DNA of 12,265 bases from Sulfurimonas sp. GTDB lineage: Bacteria; Campylobacterota; Campylobacteria; Campylobacterales; Sulfurimonadaceae. Both the position numbers and the translations under genes were made by a program. The DNA lies in NCBI GenBank assembly GCA_027011725.1, contig JALUZQ010000045.1, forward strand, positions 1-12,265, given 5' to 3'. The notes beneath the pieces were generated by a model. It searched no databases. It was not told the DNA's origin and was given only the letters and a program-made list of their open reading frames with translations. Below, piece by piece: positions 1-6,227 of this stretch; the stretch's first letter is position 1; each line of letters starts with the position of its first letter.

Positions 1-543
1 CCCTTGTGGATCTTCAACTACACTCTCTATTGCGTTTGGAATATACTCTACAAGTTTTACATTAACCTTTTTCCCTGCTACATCCAAAGATGTTTCAAGG
101 TCATTATGTGAACGTTTTGAGAGATACTTGATTTTTGAGTATTTTGCCTCTTCTTTATTTGCATATGCTTTTACAGTGAAATAAGGATCAGAACTGAGCA
201 TAGTAGAAGCAACCATACCTTCTCGTATGTGCATCGTTCCCTCATAACCAAAGTATCTCGTAACAGCGGCACCAACAAGTATCACTAAAAATGCAACATG
301 AAAAATAAATATAGGAGCTTTTTTGAGTGTGTACATTTTAAAATGTATAATGTTATACAAAAGATTGATTGCTAAGAGTCCTAAGAGAACTTCAAACCAA
401 CGTGCATTATAGATTTCAGCTTTTGCTGTCATCGTTCCAAAGTCATTTTCAACAATAGTAGCATATCCAATGGCAAACGCAAAAACTAGCATTAAAACAG
501 CCATTGTTTTCATTGATCCAATGAAGGATAAGAGTCTTTTCAT
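1..543 (-). CDS. ccsB: CcsB/ResB-type cytochrome c biogenesis protein, N-terminal part (cut by window edge)
   Basis: Membrane protein of System II cytochrome c maturation, which carries haem across the inner membrane and joins it to CXXCH motifs of exported apocytochromes. The visible 181 codons start at ATG 543-541 behind an AAAGGA ribosome site and run open to the edge. Hydrophobic segments lie at about residues 12-31, 49-67 and 75-94, followed by a hydrophilic, presumably periplasmic, stretch with a GYEGTMHIREG motif typical of ResB. His82 in the third membrane segment sits where fused CcsBA proteins of Helicobacter carry a haem-liganding His. In Campylobacterota this protein is usually a CcsB-CcsA fusion of 900 or more residues; the CcsA half would lie beyond position 1 and is not visible. 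The multihaem cytochrome gene two loci upstream on the same strand is a likely client (inference). Confidence 0.88.
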   Translation of the reverse strand, partial: MKRLLSFIGSMKTMAVLMLVFAFAIGYATIVENDFGTMTAKAEIYNARWFEVLLGLLAINLLYNIIHFKMYTLKKAPIFIFHVAFLVILVGAAVTRYFGYEGTMHIREGMVASTMLSSDPYFTVKAYANKEEAKYSKIKYLSKRSHNDLETSLDVAGKKVNVKLVEYIPNAIESVVEDPQG

Positions 544-564
544 AGTATTCCTTTAAAAAAAGAT

Positions 565-570
565 ATTGTA
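565..570 (-). promoter_or_regulatory. Possible -10 element for ccsB
   Basis: TACAAT on the minus strand lies about 22 nt upstream of the ccsB start codon, in the AT-rich 71-bp gap after the repeat-protein gene. No convincing -35 box is seen, which is common for promoters of this phylum. It is offered because a terminator-like hairpin just upstream suggests ccsB needs its own promoter. Confidence 0.3.
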
Positions 571-598
571 ATTAAAATAAGCTAATGGAGGGTATAAA

Positions 599-616
599 AG
601 CACTAAAAAAAGTGCT
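599..616 (-). terminator. Weak intrinsic terminator after the MORN-repeat gene
   Basis: The inverted repeat AGCACT / AGTGCT has a 6-nt loop (all T on the minus strand) and is followed by TTTATA on the minus strand. It overlaps the TAG stop codon (617-615) of the upstream gene. The stem is only 6 bp and the U-tract is short, so termination is probably partial. Confidence 0.5.
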
Positions 617-1298
617 AATCTCTTGGTTTTTGAGGGGTAAAATCTATATTGTTTATAACTTTTTCAACTCTTTTGTTATTTGCCTTGAGTTGTTTTTTAA
701 AGTTCATTGATACATCATGTTTAAATTCATCTGTTTTAATGACTTTTCCATTTTTATCATACCACTTTTGTGTACCCTCTTTGTAGTTATTTTTATAAGG
801 TACTTCTGTGTAGAGTTTTCCGTCATATGTGTACTCTTTTTGAACTCCCTCTTTTTTTCCGCCAACATAGAGAACCTCTAACGCAAGGACACCGTTATCA
901 AAATACTCTTTTTGATACCCCTCTTTTTTGTCATTTATATACGTAACCGTACTTTTGACTTTTCCATTTGGATAGTATGATGTCTCTTTACCCTCTAGTT
1001 TTCCTTTATTGTACATTGTCGTAGAAAGAAGTCTTCCCTGCTTATCGTACCAAGTCATAATGCCATCACGCTCACCATCTACATAGTTCACTACATACGC
1101 AACTTGACCTATTTCATAGTAAACCTTTTCTATACCCTCTTTAACACCCTCTTTCATATCTGTTCGAGTGCCTAATGCATAATTCGTTTGGGCTTTGATG
1201 CGTTTACCTTCTTTGTCAAAATATGTTGTGATAAGTTCTGCACAGAGCGTTGTGCTTAAAAGTGAAGCCATTAGTAAAGTATTGAGATACTTTTTCAT
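615..1298 (-). CDS. Secreted MORN_2-like repeat protein (YwqK family)
   Basis: Exported 227-residue protein of unknown function. Residues 1-20 form a signal peptide (KK, hydrophobic core, possible cleavage after LCA); Cys19 does not sit in a proper lipobox. Residues 53-196 are six consecutive 24-residue repeats with no insertion or deletion, starting at 53, 77, 101, 125, 149 and 173, with consensus KEG-x3-x-YY-x-NGK-x-x-x-x-x-Y-x-x-x-K. This is the MORN variant often labelled 'YwqK-family antitoxin' in databases. A basic tail (residues 197-227) follows. The start is ATG 1298-1296 with AAGGAA at 1308-1313. Export and the lack of any adjacent toxin gene argue against a toxin-antitoxin role. It lies between the cytochrome and ccsB genes, but a terminator on each side suggests its own transcript. 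A periplasmic binding or scaffold role is only a guess. Confidence 0.85.
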   Translation of the reverse strand: MKKYLNTLLMASLLSTTLCAELITTYFDKEGKRIKAQTNYALGTRTDMKEGVKEGIEKVYYEIGQVAYVVNYVDGERDGIMTWYDKQGRLLSTTMYNKGKLEGKETSYYPNGKVKSTVTYINDKKEGYQKEYFDNGVLALEVLYVGGKKEGVQKEYTYDGKLYTEVPYKNNYKEGTQKWYDKNGKVIKTDEFKHDVSMNFKKQLKANNKRVEKVINNIDFTPQKPRD

Positions 1299-1338
1299 AA
1301 AATTAAGTTCCTTGATTTTTGTTTATCGTGAGTAAGTT

Positions 1339-1367
1339 ATTCTAGTAAAAATATACTCAAATATACT
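1339..1367 (-). promoter_or_regulatory. Candidate promoter with a 10-bp-period direct repeat, upstream of the MORN-repeat gene
   Basis: On the minus strand a TAGAAT -10-like box (1344-1339) is preceded by two head-to-tail copies of AGTATATTT (1367-1359 and 1357-1349), spaced one helical turn apart. They occupy the place of the -35 box, as binding sites of some response regulators do. The box would give a leader of about 35 nt. The evidence is only sequence pattern in AT-rich DNA. Confidence 0.3.
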
Positions 1368-1370
1368 TTT

Positions 1371-1408
1371 AATAAAATAAGATTTACTCCCCGCTAAGGA
1401 GGAGTAAA
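1371..1408 (-). terminator. Intrinsic terminator of the multihaem cytochrome gene
   Basis: A perfect 8-bp stem, TTTACTCC (1383-1390) with GGAGTAAA (1401-1408), encloses a 10-nt loop. On the minus strand it is followed by TCTTATTTTATT. It starts 13 nt beyond the cytochrome stop codon, the right place and direction for a Rho-independent terminator. Confidence 0.75.
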
Positions 1409-1421
1409 GAAGAGGGAAGGA

Positions 1422-3803
1422 TTATTTCCAACCGTCTTTAACTACTTTCGTAGATTTGTTGTATGGATATTTTTTCACCAACTCTTCTATAGAAAGTTTT
1501 TGATCACCCGCTCTCATAAAGTGAGCTAAAGTAACAGACGCCCAGTAATCATTTGCATACTTAGTATCTTTAAGTTGTAAAGGAACACCTTTTTTGTTTA
1601 CAGTATGACAAGTAGCACACGTTACAGGACCAGCATATTTTCCATCAGGAGAATATTGAAGTGCTTGTTGGTGTGTTGTTACATCAACTGAACGCTCTTT
1701 CCCGTCATATCTTGTAGAGTACAGACCATGTGTAGACTCGTGACATGATTGACATGCTATGTTACCATGCGCTTTAGAGTATCTAAATAGTGAGTATTTG
1801 TTTGGTAAATCAATTGGGAAATATTTTCCACCAGTTTCACTCTCAACAAACGGTGCTAAGTGACAGTCCGCACAATGAGGCTCTGACGCTGATAACCACC
1901 AGTCGTTACCACCAGATGCAGCAGCATATGGAACAGCTCCACCTTTAGGGTGATTCCATGGTTTAAGATCTAACGTACCTTTTTTACCAACATTTTTCAC
2001 TAATGTAGCTGATTTGTGATCTAGGTAATACATCATCACTTCATTATCACCAGTTGATTTAGGGTCAGCAAGTGCAGCAAATTTTTTCTTATCTCCACCA
2101 GCAATAGCTTTGATCATCTCTTTAAGTGATTTATTTCTTAAAGTTTTACCTTCTTGAGTTGAATCATGCTTGATATCATCATAGTTTTGGAACTCTTGAG
2201 CAACTTTTGTATGACAGTTTGTACAGTAGAGACCTCTCATTTTTTTCACAGGTTTACCGTGCTCATCTTTCATAGAAACATTTTTAAGTTGCCATTTACC
2301 ATAGTTATTTAAGAAGAACGGTGGTTTAGCATTCGGGTTAGAGTGAGCGTCACGTCTTACATAACAACCACCACCAGAAGTTCTGATATCACCTTTAGCA
2401 AATCTACCTTCACCATATCTGTCCGTAACACGGAATGGATTAGAATCATCATTCATATTAGGGTTTTGGAAGTGAGTCGGGTGACATGCTTGACACGCTT
2501 GACTTCTACCAGCACCATCAGGCATTGGAACCATACCAAGGTGGAAACCATGGATCGCTTCACTCAATGTTTTTGCATGAACAGCTTTGTAACCTGTCGC
2601 AGTAGCACGAGGCTCTTTCAAGTTACCAGAAACATTATCTCCGTGACAGTCAGTACAGTTTACAAGACCAACTTTACCAAGTCTGTTTGAAGAAGCATTT
2701 TTCTTATAATCTCTTAAGAAGTGTGTACCATGGTGTGCATCGTGAAGTGAAAGAATATTGATTGAACCCTCAGCAAGTCTCGCCATATATTCACTCTCAT
2801 CCGGATAAGATTTCCAGTAATCATATTCACTGTCACTTAATGTAAGACCTTCATCTCTTGCCATTTGTGCAGCTTTACCATTTCTTGAGTGACATACATA
2901 ACAGTTTGGAATATCAACCGGGTTTGTACCAAAGTAAGAGATAGTTTTTCCCATTTTATCATGCATCGCACGTCCATCACGAGCATGCATCTCTACTGTA
3001 GAGTATTGAAACGGTTGGAAGTCAGTTTCATCAACTGAACGGATAGTACCTCTTCTTCTACTATCGTTAAACGCAGTAAGAGGAAGACCAAGTGCATCCC
3101 AGATATGAGAAGCAGTAAGTACAAGTTTTACATCTTTAACAGCAGGTACTAAAGTATCAGAAAATACGATGTTACCACCATGCTTACCTGCATACTCCAA
3201 ATATCCACCAGAAATAGATTTATTTGTAGGACCACAGTCAATCTTGATCGGTAGATCTCTACCTACTCTTAGACGATCTTTATCTGTAGCACCTTTAGGT
3301 TTTGTACCCTCTAGGTCTTTATAGATAAAAAGGTGAGACCATACGTAGTTGGCAACACTGTCATTTGGAGAGTCAAAATGACCATCACCATCAACATCTT
3401 TAGGAACGTTGAAGTATCTCATTTTATTACCTTCACTGTAAGAGTTGTCTCTTACAAAGTAATAAAGTTTCACACCATCATCCGGAGATAAAAGTTTAGG
3501 AAGTTTTCCCTCTTTTCCGCCTCTGATAGCTTGTGCTTGAATTGAGTTATAAGGAGGAATTACACAACAGTAATCCATACTAAAACCAACACAGTGCATA
3601 CCAAGCTCATAGTTTACAAATACATTGTAATCATTTTTCGGCTCATACCCACTAATAGTGTGACCTTCTTCATCCGTAGTTACATACGGCTTTAACTTAT
3701 CTAGCTTAAATGGCGGATTTTTATCATACGCCATAGCAGTAGTAGCACTCATTGACATGAACGCTACAGATGCAGCTAAGGAAACTAATATATTTTTCTT
3801 CAT
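1422..3803 (-). CDS. Periplasmic seven-haem c-type cytochrome
   Basis: Exported electron-transfer protein or oxidoreductase of 793 residues; I cannot name the substrate. A signal peptide ends in TTAMA (cleavage after residue 25). Seven CXXCH haem motifs start at residues 301, 383, 437, 527, 644, 684 and 729, all in the last 60% of the protein; many further His residues could be distal ligands. Residues 26-300 have no haem site but hold Cys71, Cys79, Cys80 and Cys190, a calcium-loop-like DVDGDGHFD (136-144) and the segment HCVGFSMDYCC (70-80). Cys480, in CYVRRDAH, is also outside any haem motif. The open frame extends 14 codons further to 3845, but ATG 3803 is preferred: it gives a textbook signal peptide and follows GAGGGG at 3814-3819. 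No CX15CH site is present, so it is not MccA sulfite reductase, and no hydroxylamine-oxidoreductase-like features are evident. Haem loading would use System II, partly encoded nearby at 1-543. Confidence 0.9.
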   Translation of the reverse strand: MKKNILVSLAASVAFMSMSATTAMAYDKNPPFKLDKLKPYVTTDEEGHTISGYEPKNDYNVFVNYELGMHCVGFSMDYCCVIPPYNSIQAQAIRGGKEGKLPKLLSPDDGVKLYYFVRDNSYSEGNKMRYFNVPKDVDGDGHFDSPNDSVANYVWSHLFIYKDLEGTKPKGATDKDRLRVGRDLPIKIDCGPTNKSISGGYLEYAGKHGGNIVFSDTLVPAVKDVKLVLTASHIWDALGLPLTAFNDSRRRGTIRSVDETDFQPFQYSTVEMHARDGRAMHDKMGKTISYFGTNPVDIPNCYVCHSRNGKAAQMARDEGLTLSDSEYDYWKSYPDESEYMARLAEGSINILSLHDAHHGTHFLRDYKKNASSNRLGKVGLVNCTDCHGDNVSGNLKEPRATATGYKAVHAKTLSEAIHGFHLGMVPMPDGAGRSQACQACHPTHFQNPNMNDDSNPFRVTDRYGEGRFAKGDIRTSGGGCYVRRDAHSNPNAKPPFFLNNYGKWQLKNVSMKDEHGKPVKKMRGLYCTNCHTKVAQEFQNYDDIKHDSTQEGKTLRNKSLKEMIKAIAGGDKKKFAALADPKSTGDNEVMMYYLDHKSATLVKNVGKKGTLDLKPWNHPKGGAVPYAAASGGNDWWLSASEPHCADCHLAPFVESETGGKYFPIDLPNKYSLFRYSKAHGNIACQSCHESTHGLYSTRYDGKERSVDVTTHQQALQYSPDGKYAGPVTCATCHTVNKKGVPLQLKDTKYANDYWASVTLAHFMRAGDQKLSIEELVKKYPYNKSTKVVKDGWK

Positions 3804-3837
3804 AGTTTCAATACCCCTCGATTTAAATTTCAAGTAG

Positions 3838-3843
3838 ATTATC
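3838..3843 (-). promoter_or_regulatory. Possible extended -10 element close to the cytochrome gene
   Basis: GATAAT on the minus strand is preceded by TGT, making a TGN extended -10. It would start transcription about 28 nt before ATG 3803. An inverted repeat (3854-3872) would then overlap the -35 position. It is an alternative to the upstream candidate at 3927-3955. Confidence 0.3.
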
Positions 3844-3853
3844 ACATTTACTT

Positions 3854-3872
3854 ATTTAATTGAATATTAAAT
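3854..3872. repeat. Inverted repeat upstream of the cytochrome gene
   Basis: ATTTAAT-TGAAT-ATTAAAT is a perfect 7-bp inverted repeat with a 5-bp spacer, 51-69 bp before the cytochrome start. It could be an operator for redox or substrate control of the cytochrome, but all stem bases are A/T and chance occurrence is plausible in this AT-rich stretch. Confidence 0.35.
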
Positions 3873-3926
3873 GAATGGTAAACAAGTCAAAATCACATTA
3901 TTTTTACTTATAAAATTTTCTTCTAA

Positions 3927-3955
3927 ATTATAAAACTGTGATATATAAACAAAAG
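3927..3955 (-). promoter_or_regulatory. Candidate sigma-70 promoter for the cytochrome gene
   Basis: On the minus strand TATAAT (3932-3927) is a consensus -10 with CTTTTG (3955-3950) 17 bp upstream as a weak -35. It would give a leader of about 115 nt before ATG 3803. It lies just past the flgS stop codon, after which no clear terminator is seen, so read-through from the dnaE-apeB-flgS transcript is also possible. Confidence 0.4.
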
Positions 3956-3980
3956 AGATAGTTTGTATTAATTGAATTGA

Positions 3981-4964
3981 TTAAAAAGGGAGCTTTATTT
4001 CAAAACATTTCGTTTTATTATCACACAAACTCACATTTCCGTTATGTGCTTGGGCGATCTGACGTGAGAGAATAAGACCTAGTCCATTTCCCTTTATTTT
4101 GGTACTTCTAAAGGCTTCAAAGAGCTCATCTTTGTTCTCAATAGCAACACCGGTATCAAAAATTTGAAAGATATGTTCTCTTTTATCACAAAAATGTTTG
4201 ATTTCAATTTTTCCGTCGTCATTTTCATCTGCTTCAATGGCATCCACTGCGTTTATAATGAGATTAGAGAAGAGCATTTCAAGCAGATCTTTGTCTGCGT
4301 TTAGCATAAAATCCTCTTGAGGAAAGGAAAACTCAATCTCTTTTGAGTAGTCATAATACTTAATGGACATATCAATGGACTCTTTAAGCTCACTCCATAA
4401 AAACTGCTCTTTTTTTGCTACAACACCTTTTGAAAACATCAGCGTTGCTTTGATAATTCTGTCTATTCGTGCAACAGATTTTTGTATCTCTTCTACTATA
4501 GGTACATTTTGGGGTATCACTTTTTTCTTCAAAGCAGAACTTAAAAGAGAAATAGAACCTATTGGGTTGCGTATCTCATGAGAGAGGTGTGCTGCCATTT
4601 GACCCATTGTTGCGAGATTTTCTTTACGTTTTTGGTCTGTTATATCTGTAACACTGAGCATGATTTTATCTTTATATGAAGAGCTTTTTACCAAATACGA
4701 ACGCCCCTCGAACTCTATCTCATAATCTTCATCTCTGTATTCTAGCTCCTTTAAGAGTTTGTAGAGCTTTCTTGCATGCGAATTTTGTAAAAAGACACTG
4801 TTATCACTATTTAAGATCCAAATGGCGTTTGGTAAAAACTCTACAACCTTCTCAATTGTATCTTGCAAATGTGAGTAGGAACTTTTAAGCTCATTAAACT
4901 CATTTTCAACCTTATAGGTCTGCTCTATAAGAAGATTGAGCTCTTCGGGAGTTATTTCAGCCAT
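3981..4964 (-). CDS. flgS: Flagellar two-component sensor histidine kinase FlgS
   Basis: Cytoplasmic histidine kinase which, in Campylobacter and Helicobacter, phosphorylates FlgR to activate sigma-54 transcription of the rod, hook and basal-body genes. The 327 residues have no membrane segment: a helical, probably coiled-coil N-terminus (about 5-42), a PAS-like sensor region (43-112), a dimerisation/phosphoacceptor domain with LSHEIRNP and phospho-His129, then an ATPase domain with N box (Asn234, Asn238), G1 (Asp270, Gly272), F box LFEAF (281-285) and G2 KGNGLGL (291-297). Length and sequence, such as AAHLSHEIRNPIGSISLL, agree closely with Campylobacter FlgS (about 340 residues) as I remember it. 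The ATG directly follows the aminopeptidase TAA with no spacer. The only SD-like bases are AGG 13 nt upstream, so it probably depends on translational coupling. The FlgR partner is not in the window. Confidence 0.85.
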   Translation of the reverse strand: MAEITPEELNLLIEQTYKVENEFNELKSSYSHLQDTIEKVVEFLPNAIWILNSDNSVFLQNSHARKLYKLLKELEYRDEDYEIEFEGRSYLVKSSSYKDKIMLSVTDITDQKRKENLATMGQMAAHLSHEIRNPIGSISLLSSALKKKVIPQNVPIVEEIQKSVARIDRIIKATLMFSKGVVAKKEQFLWSELKESIDMSIKYYDYSKEIEFSFPQEDFMLNADKDLLEMLFSNLIINAVDAIEADENDDGKIEIKHFCDKREHIFQIFDTGVAIENKDELFEAFRSTKIKGNGLGLILSRQIAQAHNGNVSLCDNKTKCFEIKLPF

Positions 4965-6227
4965 TTAAAGATGAAAACCTACAAGAATTTTATAGAGCTG
5001 GTGGGCATCTTCACTTCCTGCAAGCTCACGAATGGAGTGCATAGCATATGTTGGAAGCCCTACATCTATAGTATCTATTCCTATGCGTGTTGCCGTGATT
5101 GGACCTATGGTCGAGCCGCATCCCATATTACTGCGTGTTACAAAGTGCTGTAGTGGGAGTTCAAGCTCCTGTGCCACACGCATAAACTTTGCAATGGTCT
5201 CAGAATTCGAAGCATAGCGCTGGTTTGCATTGACCTTTATGACCACACCTTTGTTGATATATGGTGTATGTTTTGCATCATGTTTTGATGGATAGTTCGG
5301 ATGAATAGCATGAGCATTGTCCGCACTTATCATCAACGAGCTGCGTACCATTTTTGTATAGGTTGCAACATCACCAAATGCCCGTTTGAGCACACTCTCC
5401 AAAAAGCTTCCCCCTGCCCCGCTCGTTGAATCACTTCCCACCTCTTCATGGTCACTTGCTATAAAAAGCATGGGTTTGTCTGCCTCTACACTGCAAAGTG
5501 CGAGCATCCCCGTGTAGCAACTTAGCAGATTATCAAGCCGCGCACTTGCTATGAAGTCATCACGAAGCCCAACAAACGCAGCCTTTTGTGTGTCATAAAA
5601 ACTTAGCTCATTCGCATAAATATTTTTGACATTTACAACACCTACTTTATCAAGCTGCCAACGCAAGAACTCATCAAACTCAAAATCTTCATTTGTTGAG
5701 ATGATTGGGCAGAGATCTGTCTGTTTGTTGACTGTTCGCTCTTTATTTGCTTTATCATCTAAATGAATAGCAAGTGAAGGGATAACGGCAAAAGGTTTTT
5801 GCACATCTATGAGTGAACTCTCAAGCACATTGTCACTATTAAGGTAGCTCACACGCCCTGCAAGAGAGAGGTCTCTGTCAAACCAAGGGTTCAGTAGCAG
5901 TCCTCCATAAGGCTCAACTCCAAACTTCACAACACCATGCTCTTTTATGACTGCGTTTGGCTTGAGCTTCAAGTTTGGCGAATCAGTATGTGCACCGACC
6001 ATCAGATAATTGAGCTCATTTTTCGGGTAGGTAAACGCAATGATAGAGGAGTCATTACGCGTTACATAGTACTTCTTTCCCGCTTCAAGTTCCCAATCAT
6101 CAACTTCATCAAGTTTTTCAAACCCTGCGTTTGCAAACATCATCGCCATATTACGCGTAGCATGAAAAGGCGTTGGTGAAGCGTCTAAAAAGCCTAAAAG
6201 TCCGTCATTAAAATCTTGTTTGTTCAT
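4965..6227 (-). CDS. apeB: M18-family metalloaminopeptidase (aspartyl aminopeptidase type)
   Basis: Cytoplasmic dinuclear-zinc aminopeptidase that removes N-terminal residues, typically acidic ones, from peptides. The family usually forms tetrahedral dodecamers. By comparison with yeast Ape1, all metal and catalytic positions are visible: His80 in GAHTDSP, Asp232 in ARLDN, the base Glu261 and ligand Glu262 in SDHEEVGS, Asp303 in SADNAHA and His397 in AMHSIRE. There is no signal peptide, and 420 residues is full length for bacterial M18. The start ATG (6227-6225) directly follows the dnaE TAG with no intervening base and is served by AGGA at 6237-6240, inside the dnaE end. It is sandwiched between dnaE and flgS and translationally tied to both. 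Substrate preference cannot be read from sequence. Confidence 0.93.
   Translation of the reverse strand: MNKQDFNDGLLGFLDASPTPFHATRNMAMMFANAGFEKLDEVDDWELEAGKKYYVTRNDSSIIAFTYPKNELNYLMVGAHTDSPNLKLKPNAVIKEHGVVKFGVEPYGGLLLNPWFDRDLSLAGRVSYLNSDNVLESSLIDVQKPFAVIPSLAIHLDDKANKERTVNKQTDLCPIISTNEDFEFDEFLRWQLDKVGVVNVKNIYANELSFYDTQKAAFVGLRDDFIASARLDNLLSCYTGMLALCSVEADKPMLFIASDHEEVGSDSTSGAGGSFLESVLKRAFGDVATYTKMVRSSLMISADNAHAIHPNYPSKHDAKHTPYINKGVVIKVNANQRYASNSETIAKFMRVAQELELPLQHFVTRSNMGCGSTIGPITATRIGIDTIDVGLPTYAMHSIRELAGSEDAHQLYKILVGFHL

Noticed and set aside
615..1298. Toxin-antitoxin module suggested by the YwqK-family name
   Set aside because: The protein is exported and neither neighbour is a small toxin-like gene.
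2343..2690. 115-codon plus-strand open frame inside the cytochrome gene
   Set aside because: It is antisense to a clear haem-motif protein, Thr/Ser-rich with no recognisable family pattern. It is a shadow of the real gene.
1422..3803. Possible MccA-type octahaem sulfite reductase
   Set aside because: MccA has an extra haem at CX15CH. Every CH in this protein belongs to a CXXCH motif, so that site is absent.
3804..3845. Earlier ATG at 3845 for the cytochrome gene
   Set aside because: It would put 14 polar and charged residues before a complete signal peptide. ATG 3803 has its own ribosome site.
3968..3984. TTAAT/ATTAA inverted repeat at the flgS stop codon as a terminator
   Set aside because: The stem is only 5 A/T pairs with no U-tract on the minus strand, too weak to support.
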